A stretch of DNA of 64,000 nt from Parazoarcus communis SWub3 = DSM 12120 (GCF_003226565.1 NZ_QKOE01000007.1:124001-188000), one strand, 5' to 3'. Shown: positions 8,849 to 16,344, counted from the first letter of the stretch. Notes: a model not told the origin generated them from the letters alone. A program made the numbers and translations.

Positions 8849-8897
8849 GCGCCGACGCCGGGCCGATGCTTGCGTTCCGGAGCCCACCCGTCGGCGC
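8849..8897. repeat. Inverted repeat after nirN
   Basis: GCGCCGACG at 8849-8857 is perfectly complementary to CGTCGGCGC at 8889-8897, with a 31-base GC-rich spacer holding a second small CCGG/CCGG pairing. It begins at the base after the nirN stop. No T-run follows on either side, so it is at best an RNA stabiliser or a Rho-assisted stop between the convergent nirN and tautomerase genes. The rest of the gap to 9021 shows nothing I recognise. Confidence 0.4.
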
Positions 8898-9021
8898 ACG
8901 CATTTGGGCCGCGCCGGCCTGCCTGTGGATGCGTTGGTCAGCGCGGTTTGTGTTCGCCATCGGTGCCAGAACGAAGGGATGTTCGGTGTCCCGCAGGGTG
9001 GCAGCCGGTGTCGGCCGTAGG

Positions 9022-9243
9022 TCAGCGAGACAATTGCTGGTCGGACAATTGCGCGCGGTACTCGGTGGTTGTCATTCCAGCGTAGCCCCAGTTGTCGGTG
9101 TCGACCTCCTGGATGACGATATGGGTCAGCTCAGGGCGCTTGTTGAGAACGCGTTGCAAGGTTTCGGTGATCTCCTTGATGACTTGAGCCTTTTGCTCAC
9201 GGGTGATGCCATCACGGGTTACGACGACGTTGACGAAGGGCAT
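9022..9243 (-). CDS. 4-Oxalocrotonate tautomerase-like protein
   Basis: A 73-residue protein of the 4-OT superfamily. The initiator Met is followed by Pro (MPFVNVVVTRDGITREQK), giving the catalytic N-terminal proline after Met removal; the VxxxxTxxQKxxxI pattern and HIVIQEV also fit. Family members tautomerise dienols in aromatic meta-cleavage pathways or act on other keto-enol substrates; the actual substrate is unknown. An AGGAG lies upstream of the ATG on the minus strand. It follows the SDR gene (82-bp gap) on the same strand and is probably co-transcribed with it, opposite to the LysR gene. Confidence 0.85.
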   Translation of the reverse strand: MPFVNVVVTRDGITREQKAQVIKEITETLQRVLNKRPELTHIVIQEVDTDNWGYAGMTTTEYRAQLSDQQLSR

Positions 9244-9325
9244 GATAGGTTCTCCTGTTGAATTGAATACGACGACGCGCGTCGAAGGATGGGCCGGGCG
9301 GGGGGCTGGGCCCCGGACGACTCAA

Positions 9326-10063
9326 TTACCACTTTCCTGAGCTCATGCCACCGTCGACCGGCAGGACGACGCCGGTGGTGAATTCGGCATCGTTAAGATA
9401 CAAGACCGCGTCGGCGATCTCGTTCACCTTGGCAATGCGTCCGGCCGGAGCGAGGGAGTTTAGGAAGCCGTGCATATCGGGCGTATAGAGTGGCGTATCG
9501 ACAATGCCGGGGGCCACCGCGTTGACGCGGACATTGTGCGGCGAAAGCTCGAGCGCCAGCGCGCGGGTCGCTTGGTTGATGCCGCCTTTGATCAGCACTG
9601 GCAATGCGGCCGGCACTGCGATGTTCGGCTGCATCGCGATGCTCGCGGTGATGTTCACGATATGGCCTTGCCTGCGCGGAACCATGTGGGCGGCAGCGGC
9701 CTGCGAGGCGTAGACGAAACCCTTCAGGTTGGTGGCGATCAGCGTATCGAGATCCTGCTCGCTGTATTCGGCGATTGGTTTGGCGATGAAGATGCCGGCG
9801 TTGTTCACCAGCACGTCGATCGCCCCGAAGCGCTCGACCGCCCGTTCGACGACGCGCGTGGCGGTACGACGTTCGCCAATGTCGCCGGCTACGCCGAGAA
9901 AACGCGGGGAGTGCTCCAGATGCGCCGCGGCGGCGGCAAGGCGCTCTTCGGTGCGCGCATTGCCGACGACGTTGTAGCCCTGCCTGAGAAAGGCCTCTGC
10001 CAGGCCCAGGCCGATACCGCTCGATGCGCCGGTGATGACCACGGTTCTTTGATTGCTGCTCAC
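9326..10063 (-). CDS. SDR-family protein lacking the canonical catalytic tyrosine
   Basis: 245 residues with a Rossmann NAD(P)-binding motif TGASSGIG near the N-terminus, NNAG, and the PGxVxTP segment (AVAPGIVDTPLY) of classical short-chain dehydrogenases. The active-site segment reads ITASIAMQP then LPVLIKGGIN: the conserved Lys is present, but the residue four places before it, normally the catalytic Tyr of YxxxK, is Pro. A redox reaction by the standard mechanism is therefore doubtful. Such Tyr-less SDRs form a known side branch of the family. It is divergent from a LysR gene that probably controls it. The substrate is unknown. Confidence 0.85.
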   Translation of the reverse strand: MSSNQRTVVITGASSGIGLGLAEAFLRQGYNVVGNARTEERLAAAAAHLEHSPRFLGVAGDIGERRTATRVVERAVERFGAIDVLVNNAGIFIAKPIAEYSEQDLDTLIATNLKGFVYASQAAAAHMVPRRQGHIVNITASIAMQPNIAVPAALPVLIKGGINQATRALALELSPHNVRVNAVAPGIVDTPLYTPDMHGFLNSLAPAGRIAKVNEIADAVLYLNDAEFTTGVVLPVDGGMSSGKW

Positions 10064-10089
10064 GGTTGTGCTCCAGTCGTTTGGGGATC

Positions 10090-10121
10090 CACCCGGCAGT
10101 TCCGAACTTCGTCGCCGGGTG
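10090..10121. promoter_or_regulatory. Inverted repeat in the SDR/LysR divergent promoter region
   Basis: CACCCGGC (10090-10097) and GCCGGGTG (10114-10121) are perfect complements with a 16-base spacer, in the 135-bp gap between the divergent SDR and LysR starts. Including flanking GATC/ATC the symmetry extends a few more bases. It lies 27 bp upstream of the SDR start codon. It could be the LysR regulator's operator or a leader hairpin; the T-N11-A core typical of LysR sites is not obvious in it. Confidence 0.4.
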
Positions 10122-10198
10122 ATCGAGACTCTATTGGTGCGTGATTCACCGATAAAGCACTACACTGAAACTTCACTTGATACATGATGTAATAAAAC

Positions 10199-11122
10199 AT
10201 GGCGCGGCACTTCGACGACATCCAGTTGGGCAGCATCGAGTTGTTCTGTCTCGCTGCAGAGACTGGTGGCTTCACCTCGGCCGCCCTGGCGGCCGGCATC
10301 ACCCCCGCCGCGGTCAGCCGGGCGGTGGGCCGGCTGGAAGAGCGCATGGGCCTGCGCCTGTTCTCGCGCACGACGCGCAGCGTACGGCTGACCGAGACCG
10401 GGCGCGCGTACTACGAGCAATGTCGCCAGGCGCTGACGCAACTGACAGAGGCCGAGCGCCAGGCCATGGGCCAGCAACTCGAACCGAGTGGCACGCTACG
10501 CATCAGCATTCCGACCACATACGGGCATTACCGCATCCTTCCGCTGCTGCCGGAATTCCGCCAGCGCTATCCCGGCGTGGATCTGCACCTCCACCTGAGC
10601 AATCGCAACATCGATTTCGTCGAGGAAGGTTACGACATGGCGATCCGGGTGCGGGCGCAACCGGACTCGACCCTGATCGCCCGGCTCCTGGAAGATGAGC
10701 CCCTGGTGGTGGTGGCGACCCAGGAATATCTGAAACGCGCCGGCACGCCATCGACGCTGGACGATCTCGCGCGTCACGAATGCATCCAGTTCGAACTGCC
10801 CCGGACCGGCCGCCGCATCTCATGGTTGTTCACTGAAAATGGCGAGGAGCGCGAGATCTTCGTCGACGGCCGCTATTGCATCGCGGACGACCTGCTGGGC
10901 GGCGTCACCCTCGTCAGACATGGCGCCGGGCTGTTTCAGACCTACCGCTTCATCGTCGATCAGGACCTGGCTGCCGGCACCCTGGTCGAGGTGCTGCAAG
11001 CCTACGGCGGTCGCTCCCGCCCCTTTACGCTGCTCTATCCGAACGGGCGGCACCTGCCAATGAGGATGCGCGCCTTCATCGATTTCCTGATGGCAAAGCG
11101 GCTCGCGTGGATCCGCCCGTAG
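10199..11122 (+). CDS. LysR-family transcriptional regulator
   Basis: 307 residues. The N-terminal winged helix (about 10-70) contains LFCLAAETGGFTSAALAAGITPAAVSRAVGRLEERMGLRLFSRTTRSVRLTETG in two overlapping stretches, the standard LysR signature. The remainder is a periplasmic-binding-protein-like effector domain (GTLRISIPTTYGHYRILPLLPEF onwards) of the CrgA/DmlR-like subgroup. It is transcribed away from the SDR-tautomerase pair with a 135-bp shared promoter region, the usual arrangement for a LysR regulator of a neighbouring operon. The ligand cannot be inferred. Confidence 0.93.
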   Translation: MARHFDDIQLGSIELFCLAAETGGFTSAALAAGITPAAVSRAVGRLEERMGLRLFSRTTRSVRLTETGRAYYEQCRQALTQLTEAERQAMGQQLEPSGTLRISIPTTYGHYRILPLLPEFRQRYPGVDLHLHLSNRNIDFVEEGYDMAIRVRAQPDSTLIARLLEDEPLVVVATQEYLKRAGTPSTLDDLARHECIQFELPRTGRRISWLFTENGEEREIFVDGRYCIADDLLGGVTLVRHGAGLFQTYRFIVDQDLAAGTLVEVLQAYGGRSRPFTLLYPNGRHLPMRMRAFIDFLMAKRLAWIRP

Positions 11123-11205
11123 AAGAGATTGACGGCGAAATGGTGTGGATACTGACACTGGCTCATACGGCGCGTCTGTGGCCCCTGCAAGCGATTGTTA
11201 CCCGT

Positions 11206-11227
11206 GCCCTGAGCGGAGTCGAAGGGC
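11206..11227. repeat. REP-like palindrome
   Basis: A GCCCT...AGGGC imperfect palindrome containing CCTGAGC and GTCGAAGG, the pattern of dispersed REP-type repeats seen in many GC-rich proteobacteria. It sits 84 bp after the LysR stop, where mobile-element debris begins. Role unknown; it could stabilise the 3' end of the LysR message. Confidence 0.45.
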
Positions 11228-11311
11228 TGTGAGTTGCGACAGCAGGCTCAGATCAAGCGGAAACACGATATCCAGGCGCCGGGTTAATAATAAAGGATCA
11301 TGTCTCTGATG

Positions 11312-11356
11312 GAGCTGCCTGTTGAACTAAACTGCTGACGCGGTGGCAGGCAGCTC
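11312..11356. repeat. 10-bp perfect inverted repeat upstream of the recombinase remnant
   Basis: GAGCTGCCTG at 11312-11321 pairs with CAGGCAGCTC at 11347-11356 across a 25-base spacer, immediately before the ORF that holds the recombinase fragment. It may be an element end or a hairpin; no matching copy was seen at the second island near 56 kb. The stretch 11123-11358 has no gene. Confidence 0.4.
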
Positions 11357-11358
11357 AC

Positions 11359-11640
11359 ATGCCGACCGTGCTTTTCATGACCAGGGTGCTGACGGTCTAT
11401 CTTGAAACCGGGGGCGTCCCCGTGTTCAAAGAAAAGTGTCATGATGCGCATACACCACAGCGCCAGCCGGAGATTCTCTCCTGCGAGGAGTTGCCACGAC
11501 TGTTCGATGCCGCAGCGAATCTGCGCATGCGCACACTATTGATGGTGGCGTATGCGGCTGGGTTGCGGGTGTCGGAGAGGAAAGGCGGTAAGGACCGCTA
11601 CACGCTGCTCAGCCCAAGTTTGCTCAGGCCAAGTGTGCAG
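11359..11640 (+). pseudogene. Tyrosine recombinase (XerC/integron-integrase type), internally deleted remnant
   Basis: The reading frame contains QRQPEILSCEELPRLFDAA and LRMRTLLMVAYAAGLRVSE, the start of the catalytic domain of a tyrosine recombinase, where the Arg in GLRVSE is the first catalytic residue. It then jumps directly to RKGGKDRYTLLSPSLL, which in intact relatives lies about 20-25 residues further on. The intervening segment is missing in frame, and everything after LLSPSLL (the HxxR and Tyr motifs) is absent, the frame running on into an unrelated attC-like sequence. The protein cannot be active. Intact relatives often accompany IS91-family transposases or integrons, which fits the neighbouring attC-like elements. 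Confidence 0.7.
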
Positions 11641-11641
11641 C

Positions 11642-11679
11642 GTTTCGACGCGAGCCGATCTCGTCGGTCGCGTCGAAAC
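11642..11679. repeat. 12-bp perfect inverted repeat at the recombinase/attC junction
   Basis: GTTTCGACGCGA (11642-11653) and TCGCGTCGAAAC (11668-11679) are perfect complements with a 14-base spacer. It lies exactly between the last recombinase homology and the conserved attC-like repeat. It could be an element terminus or a recombination site; the equivalent position at the second copy near 56.9 kb lacks it. Confidence 0.45.
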
Positions 11680-11699
11680 CGACTCTCTCTATCTATTGT

Positions 11700-11831
11700 G
11701 CATGAGCCGGGCGTAGAATCCCCGGTAGCGCCACTTGCCCGGCGGTTTAGTCCAACAAGGTTTATCCCTTGCAACATGCAAAGCCACTCCAAATCCGCCT
11801 GCGTGCCGCGAGACATAAACCCTATTCGTTA
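11700..11831. repeat. Long repeat, copy A (attC-like region)
   Basis: 132 bp that match 56979-57110 without any gap and with 10 mismatches (92% identity by direct alignment); weaker similarity extends about 40 bp further upstream. In both places it is preceded by recombinase debris and followed within 35 bp by the start codon of a small gene. The last 82 bases carry an attC-like fold, listed separately. Confidence 0.85.
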
Positions 11832-11834
11832 CCG
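11750..11834 (+). other. attC-like (or attI-like) integron recombination site A
   Basis: It begins with GTCCAAC, a perfect RYYYAAC core, and ends with GTTACCG, a GTT-type core. Between them GGTTTAT (11759-11765) and ATAAACC (11815-11821) are perfectly complementary, so the single strand can fold as attC sites do. Length is 85 nt, normal for attC. The GNAT gene starts 13 bp after it, as expected if it marks the upstream border of a gene cassette. Confidence 0.65.
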
Positions 11835-11846
11835 GCAGGATGACTT

Positions 11847-12299
11847 ATGAGTATACGAACAGCCAATCGTAGCGATGCCCCAAGACTGCGGAGTTTGGTC
11901 TCTGATCTTTCAAAGTTCTACTTGCGGGATCCGGACGCGCCCATTCCGACTTGGCTCGCTAGCAGCCATAGCGAAGCCGAGTTCCTTGGTCGCCTGTCAA
12001 GCAATGACTACTACAACTACGTATATGAGCTCGACGGCGAGGTGGTGGCGTATATCTCAATCAAACGGCCAGGGCATTTGTATCACCTCTTTGTGGTCGA
12101 GTCGCATCAAGGTCAAGGCATTGCGCGGTTACTCTGGGAGCACGCGGCAAAGCTGTTGGATAATTGTACATACACGGTCAGGTCGTCTCTGAATGCCATA
12201 CCTGTCTATAGGCGTTTCGGCTTCGTGGAGTCCGCTTCCGCTGGCGAAAAAGAGGGTGTGCTTTATCAGCCAATGGAGCTTCGTCAAAGTGTGCGCTAA
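11847..12299 (+). CDS. GNAT-family N-acetyltransferase, gene-cassette type
   Basis: 150 residues with the GNAT core: VAYISIKRPGHLYHLFVVESHQGQGIARLLWEHA, where QGQGIA is the acetyl-CoA pyrophosphate loop, and NAIPVYRRFGF near the end, the usual substrate-side motif. It probably acetylates a small molecule or an N-terminus; the substrate is unknown. The start ATG 11847 has AGGATG upstream. The gene fills the space between two integron recombination sites, and its stop codon TAA lies inside the downstream attC core, as in compact cassettes. GC content is visibly below that of the nir genes, in keeping with acquisition by transfer. Confidence 0.85.
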   Translation: MSIRTANRSDAPRLRSLVSDLSKFYLRDPDAPIPTWLASSHSEAEFLGRLSSNDYYNYVYELDGEVVAYISIKRPGHLYHLFVVESHQGQGIARLLWEHAAKLLDNCTYTVRSSLNAIPVYRRFGFVESASAGEKEGVLYQPMELRQSVR

Positions 12300-12371
12300 C
12301 AAGGCCGATAAATACGTGCCCTGTGGGTACCGGACGCTCGCAAGCTCGCGTCGTTTATGGTGTCGTTAGAC
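12294..12371 (+). other. attC site of the GNAT cassette
   Basis: CGCTAAC at 12294-12300 (R'' core, off consensus at two of its first three bases) and GTTAGAC at 12365-12371 (perfect GTTRRRY) enclose 78 nt. Internal complementary segments ATAAATACG (12308 on) and CGTTTAT (12352-12358) pair with one unpaired base, like the extrahelical bases of true attC sites. It follows directly on the GNAT stop codon. Confidence 0.7.
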
Positions 12372-12382
12372 GACTCTACGTC

Positions 12383-12565
12383 ATGTGCTCCAATGCCTAC
12401 GAGTTTGCGAAAGCGATTGAAGATCGAATCGAGGCTCTGACTGTCTTGCACAGCGTCGAAAAGTTCAAATCAAGTGGCCTCACTCTGCCTGAACAACGCC
12501 GGCTAAAGCAGTGCATGCCACGCACCGCGCATCGGCCCAGCCTAATGAGTAAGGTTAGATCGTGA
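12383..12565 (+). CDS. Small hypothetical ORF, possibly a truncated cassette gene
   Basis: 60 codons starting 11 bp after the GNAT attC, where the next cassette gene would be expected. The first 45 residues (MCSNAYEFAKAIEDRIEALT ... GLTLPEQRRLKQCM) look like a helical protein; the last 15 are low quality, as if the gene were cut. No further attC is visible before the acuR-like gene, and 12566-12650 shows nothing. I do not recognise it. Confidence 0.35.
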   Translation: MCSNAYEFAKAIEDRIEALTVLHSVEKFKSSGLTLPEQRRLKQCMPRTAHRPSLMSKVRS

Positions 12566-12651
12566 TCGCGCAGCCGGTTTTTCCCGCTGAGCGTGGGATT
12601 CCCCAAGACGGGGTTGTTTCTCCCCTGCTCAGCAATGGCTGTTGTGTTTAT

Positions 12652-12668
12652 TGAGACGACTGGTCTAA
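12652..12668. promoter_or_regulatory. Operator 1 of the TetR (AcuR-like) regulator
   Basis: AGAC-GACTG-GTCT (12654-12666) is an inverted repeat just upstream of the regulator gene. The same AGAC-N5-GTCT pattern, extended to TAGAC-N5-GTCTA, occurs before the reductase gene at 13330-13344; the two sites share AGACGAyyGGTCTAA. Two copies in front of the regulator and its partner argue for autoregulated repression. Confidence 0.7.
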
Positions 12669-12677
12669 TATGTGGCG

Positions 12678-13313
12678 ATGGAATCAAACGCCGTTTCTCG
12701 TCGTCGTGGCAGGCCACCCAAGTTGCGCGAAGATCATGCTGACACCCGCGAACTGTTGTTGCGCGCGGGGGTGGAAGCGCTGACCGAAAAGGGTTTCTCC
12801 GCGACCGGGATAGAAGAGATCCTTGGCCGTGTCGGGGTGCCGAAGGGTTCCTTCTATCACTACTTCGATAGCAAGGAGGCCTACGGCCTCGCGTTGATCG
12901 AGCGTTATGGCGTGTTCTTCGCCCGCAAACTGGATCGTCACCTGGGTAACCGGGCATTGTCTCCGCTCAATCGCCTGCGCGCGTTCGTTGTCGATGCGCA
13001 GGAGGGCATGGCACGGTACGAATTCCGTCGTGGTTGCCTGATCGGCAATCTGGGCCAGGAGATGGGCGCGCTTCCAGAGAGTTTCCGGCTTCGACTCAGA
13101 GGCACCTTCGAAGACTGGCAGGCGCGCTTTGCAAGCTGCCTCGCCGAAGCGCAGGGCGCTGGCGAGTTGGTGTCTGACGCCGATACTGCGCAACTTGCCG
13201 CCTTCTTCTGGATCGGCTGGGAAGGCGCAGTCCTGCGGGCCAAACTCGAACGCAGTGCGAAACCACTCGAGATTTTTTCAGGGCTGTTTTTTGCCGGTTT
13301 GGCTGCGTCGTAA
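12678..13313 (+). CDS. acuR: TetR-family repressor, AcuR-like
   Basis: About 211 residues. The N-terminal helix-turn-helix reads LLLRAGVEALTEKGFSATGIEEILGRVGVPKGSFYHYFDSKEAYG in overlapping parts, classic TetR; the rest is the ligand-binding domain. The frame opens with GTG at 12672 and ATG at 12678; the ATG is taken. A basic N-terminal arm (SRRRGRPPKL) precedes the fold. In other proteobacteria AcuR represses acuI in response to acrylate or acrylyl-CoA; here an AcuI-like gene follows after 42 bp and both have the same operator. The regulon role is inferred from that pairing. Confidence 0.8.
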   Translation: MESNAVSRRRGRPPKLREDHADTRELLLRAGVEALTEKGFSATGIEEILGRVGVPKGSFYHYFDSKEAYGLALIERYGVFFARKLDRHLGNRALSPLNRLRAFVVDAQEGMARYEFRRGCLIGNLGQEMGALPESFRLRLRGTFEDWQARFASCLAEAQGAGELVSDADTAQLAAFFWIGWEGAVLRAKLERSAKPLEIFSGLFFAGLAAS

Positions 13314-13329
13314 TTTTTTTGTTTTTTCA

Positions 13330-13344
13330 TAGACGATCGGTCTA
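13330..13344. promoter_or_regulatory. Operator 2 of the TetR (AcuR-like) regulator
   Basis: TAGAC-GATCG-GTCTA is a perfect inverted repeat with a 5-base centre, ending 11 bp before the reductase ATG at 13356. Its location between regulator and reductase means the second gene can be controlled apart from the first. See the matching site at 12652. Confidence 0.75.
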
Positions 13345-13355
13345 AAGGGGGGGCG

Positions 13356-14339
13356 ATGTTCAAGGGAATCCTGATCGAGAAGGATGAGTCCGGTTACCGC
13401 GCGAGCGTCCAGACGCTTGATGAGGCGCAGTTACCCGAAGGCAATGTGACGGTCCGGGTCAGCCACTCGACGATCAACTACAAGGATGGTCTTGCCATGA
13501 CCGGCAAGGGGCCGGTGGTGCGCAAGTTTCCAATGGTCCCCGGCATCGACCTGGTGGGCATGGTCGAGGACAGCACTCATCCGGATTACCGCAGCGGCGA
13601 TGCGGTGGTGCTCAATGGCTGGGGGGTTGGCGAGGGGCATTGGGGTGGATTGGCGCAGAAGGCGCGCTTGAACGGCGACTGGCTGGTGCCCTTGCCCGCG
13701 GCATTCTCCCCGCAGCAAGCCATGGCAATCGGTACCGCGGGCTATACCGCGATGCTGTGCGTACTGGCGCTGGAGCGGCATGGCATCAAGCCGCAGGACG
13801 GCGAGATTCTCGTCACCGGCGCAGCGGGCGGTGTGGGCAGCGTCGCTGTCGCGGTGCTGGCGAAGCTCGGCTATACGGTGGTTGCAGCGACTGGCCGACC
13901 GCAGGATGCGGATTACCTTAAAGCCTTGGGTGCTGTGGAAGTCGTGGATCGCGCGCTGTTCTCGTCGCCCGGCAAGCCGTTGGGCAGGGAGCGCTGGGCG
14001 GGTGCTGTCGATGTCGCCGGTAGCCACGTGCTGGCCAATGTGTGTGCGACGACGAAGTACCGGGGCGTGGTCACGGCCTGCGGTTTGGCCGCGGGCATGG
14101 ATTTTCCCGCGACTGTTGCGCCCTTCATCCTGCGTGGCATCACGCTTGTGGGCATTGACAGCGTGATGTGTCCGCGCGCCGATCGCTTGCTCGCCTGGCA
14201 GCGCCTGGCGACTGACCTGGATGTGGCCAAACTTGGGCAGATCAGCCGCGAGGTCGGCCTGGCCGAGGCCATTCCGCTTGCCGACAGGCTGTTGAAGGGT
14301 GAAGTACGTGGCCGCGTCGTCGTCGACGTCAATCGATAA
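13356..14339 (+). CDS. acuI: YhdH/AcuI-family NADPH-dependent acrylyl-CoA reductase-like protein
   Basis: 327 residues of the medium-chain dehydrogenase/reductase superfamily, zinc-independent YhdH/AcuI branch: [25 protein letters not shown] in the catalytic half and [21 protein letters not shown] as the nucleotide-binding loop (about residues 148-170). AcuI reduces acrylyl-CoA to propionyl-CoA with NADPH and detoxifies acrylate. A purine-rich AAAGGGGGGGCG precedes the ATG. The AcuR-like regulator upstream and shared operators support the assignment, but the general YhdH family is broad, so the substrate is not proven. Confidence 0.82.
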   Translation: MFKGILIEKDESGYRASVQTLDEAQLPEGNVTVRVSHSTINYKDGLAMTGKGPVVRKFPMVPGIDLVGMVEDSTHPDYRSGDAVVLNGWGVGEGHWGGLAQKARLNGDWLVPLPAAFSPQQAMAIGTAGYTAMLCVLALERHGIKPQDGEILVTGAAGGVGSVAVAVLAKLGYTVVAATGRPQDADYLKALGAVEVVDRALFSSPGKPLGRERWAGAVDVAGSHVLANVCATTKYRGVVTACGLAAGMDFPATVAPFILRGITLVGIDSVMCPRADRLLAWQRLATDLDVAKLGQISREVGLAEAIPLADRLLKGEVRGRVVVDVNR

Positions 14340-14393
14340 GTTCGTCTCAACAACAAGAACCGAATCCGGTTTCATCATCCGAAGGAAAACCGC

Positions 14394-14972
14394 ATGACCC
14401 AAGCGCAGCACGCAGCCGTAAGCCGTTTCCCTGTCCCCGAGCTGAAGGACATGCCCGAAGACATCCGTGCCCGCATCCTCGCCGTGCAGGAGAAGTCTGG
14501 CTTCATCCCGAATGTATTCCTGACGTTGGCACACCGCCCGGATGAGTTCCGGGCCTTCTTTGCCTATCATGACGCCTTGATGGACAAGCCGGGAAATCTG
14601 ACCAAGGCCGAGCGCGAAATGATCGTGGTGGCGACGAGCGGTGCGAACCAGTGCCAATATTGCGTGATCGCGCATGGCGCCATCCTGCGTATCCGGGCCA
14701 AGAATCCCCTCATCGCGGATCAGGTCGCCACCAACTACCGCAAGGCTGACATTACTGAGCGTCAGAAGGCCATGCTGGATTTCGCGATGAAGGTTTCACA
14801 GACCGCCCATCTGGTGGGTGAGGCCGACTTCGAAGCCTTGAAAGCGCACGATTTCACTGAAGATGACATCTGGGATATCGCGGGCATTTCGGCCTTCTTC
14901 GGCATGTCCAACCGCCTTGCCAACGTGACGAGCATGCGACCCAATGCGGAGTTCTACGCACTCGGGCGGTGA
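14394..14972 (+). CDS. Peroxidase-related AhpD/CMD-family protein
   Basis: 192 residues with the CxxCxxxH redox motif of AhpD-like proteins (NQCQYCVIAHGAIL, about residues 84-98) in a helical carboxymuconolactone decarboxylase fold. It matches the uncharacterised peroxidase-related enzyme group, with EKSGFIPNVFLTLAHRPDEFRAF near the N-terminus. GAAGGAAAA precedes the ATG. It lies 54 bp after the AcuI-like gene on the same strand and is likely co-transcribed. It may protect against organic peroxides or electrophiles produced in the same pathway; this is inference. Confidence 0.85.
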   Translation: MTQAQHAAVSRFPVPELKDMPEDIRARILAVQEKSGFIPNVFLTLAHRPDEFRAFFAYHDALMDKPGNLTKAEREMIVVATSGANQCQYCVIAHGAILRIRAKNPLIADQVATNYRKADITERQKAMLDFAMKVSQTAHLVGEADFEALKAHDFTEDDIWDIAGISAFFGMSNRLANVTSMRPNAEFYALGR

Positions 14973-15116
14973 GGTGCTGGGTGTTCCATGTGACGATACG
15001 ACGACCGGGCAGGGGCAAGGTGTTGCATGTCTTGCATGCATGATGTGCTTGTTGAGTTCCTGATGGTCGTTGTGTTGTTCCACTGGACCCCGGTCTTCAG
15101 TGTGGGCAGTTTCTGC

Positions 15117-15734
15117 TCAAGGCAGCTCGACAACGCGTAGATTCGACAGCACGGTATCGAGGAATTCTTGAGTGATGTCTCCAGAAAGAAGATAGACCGT
15201 CTCGTCATCGTTGATGACGACGTAGATGTTTTGCGAGCCGCCCGGTTCGGGTGATTGAATCCAGTAGGCGTGAACCGAGTCTCGCGATACCTTGTAGTAT
15301 CTGCTCGCCGTGTCTATCCCCTCAATCCTTCGCAGTACGGTCAAGGACTTGTTCGATCCGGGGGCGGCTCCGAGAGCATCAAAGAGTTGTTCATTCGTCT
15401 TGATGTCGAGCCCCTCCAGAAGTCCGCTCTGCTCATACCGTCCAAGTAGTTTTGCCGTCGGAACAGCGAGGAGGAGAACCCCCTGTTGAGGCGCTTCGGA
15501 TGGAGGCAGGATATGCAGGCCGTCACCACCCGTATCAAGCACCCTGCCGATCATATGCAGCGGTAGTTTGAATTCCATTGTGATGAACTGAATGGTCACG
15601 CAGGAATCGCACCGTTGCTCCGTTGGCCAGGGCCGTGTTTCCAGTGCGACGGTACTGGCTGCGACAGAGTTGCACAACATGGCGCATGAGAGTAAGAGCC
15701 AGACGCGATTTCCGAGCATTCGAATCAGCCCCAT
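15117..15734 (-). CDS. Exported protein of unknown function
   Basis: 205 residues with an N-terminal signal peptide (VWLLLSCAMLCNSVAAS, cleavage near residue 27). The mature part has few motifs: EQRCDSCVTIQF near the start, GRVLDTGGDGLHILPP, and IYVVINDDETVYLLSGDITQEFLDTVLSNLRVVELP at the end, a mixed alpha/beta pattern. AAGGAG lies nine bases before the ATG at 15734. It overlaps the preceding gene on this strand by 10 bp. I do not recognise a family. Base composition is less GC-rich than the denitrification genes. Confidence 0.7.
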   Translation of the reverse strand: MGLIRMLGNRVWLLLSCAMLCNSVAASTVALETRPWPTEQRCDSCVTIQFITMEFKLPLHMIGRVLDTGGDGLHILPPSEAPQQGVLLLAVPTAKLLGRYEQSGLLEGLDIKTNEQLFDALGAAPGSNKSLTVLRRIEGIDTASRYYKVSRDSVHAYWIQSPEPGGSQNIYVVINDDETVYLLSGDITQEFLDTVLSNLRVVELP

Positions 15735-16078
15735 GCGGGGGCACTCCTTGATGCAAATCCAAGTGACGCCATTTCAAGCTCCCGGTGCCAACTGCGAATG
15801 ACCCCTCGCGCGCAAGCGAACGATAGCCGCGATCTGTGATGATCGAAAAGTCCTCTACCGAGCTGGGTTGCTAGCCAGGAAATCGTTGCGCGACCGCTAG
15901 GCGGTGTTGGAACCCATGCAAAGGCTTCAGAGCATTTTTGTGTTTCACTCAGCATGACACCGAAAATTTCGGAAACTCGCTCATTGACCTGCAAGTTTGC
16001 AGGGAGGGGAATGTTTGCGATCTGATAGAAGGACTCAATCATCTTCCTGACAGTTGCAGTATCGTTTTCCGACGCCAT
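15725..16078 (-). CDS. Hypothetical protein, coupled to the exported protein
   Basis: 117 residues, no signal peptide or membrane segment. The N-terminal 60 residues (TVRKMIESFYQIANIPLPANLQVNERVSEIFGVML) look like a helical domain; the second half is rich in Arg, Ser and Trp. GAGG precedes the ATG. Its end overlaps the start of the exported-protein gene by 10 bp, which suggests that the two are translated together. No family recognised; it could be partly spurious in its C-terminal half, where it overlaps. Confidence 0.5.
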   Translation of the reverse strand: MASENDTATVRKMIESFYQIANIPLPANLQVNERVSEIFGVMLSETQKCSEAFAWVPTPPSGRATISWLATQLGRGLFDHHRSRLSFACARGVIRSWHRELEMASLGFASRSAPAWG

Positions 16079-16344
16079 TGCTACCTCTGCAATTTGTAAT
16101 CAATAGGTGAGGATCGGAACATCGAGACGTGAACATGCGTCAAGTCACGTTGGGGTTCATCGCTATCTTTGGGCTGAAAGGCTGGATAGGAAATATTTAT
16201 GAATATGATAACAGTATAAATTGATGGCCGGAAGAGAGCATTGAGGCGCACTTGTTCTTGTCGATGACCTTACGGCGGTTTCGCCTGGGGCGGTTATTCC
16301 TATGCTGAACGACTGAAAAGGAAGGCGGAGTGCGTGGTGCTCGC
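16079..16344. other. Intergenic stretch without recognised gene
   Basis: 266 bp between two minus-strand units. It includes an AT-rich tract around 16190-16220 that probably carries the promoter for the hypothetical pair below. No hairpin with a T-run after dnr is visible, and no FNR-type box was found. Confidence 0.4.

Noticed and set aside
10180..10193. FNR-like box TTGATACATGATG before the LysR gene
   Set aside because: Only the left half fits; the right half lacks ATCAA, and no -10 stands at the matching distance.
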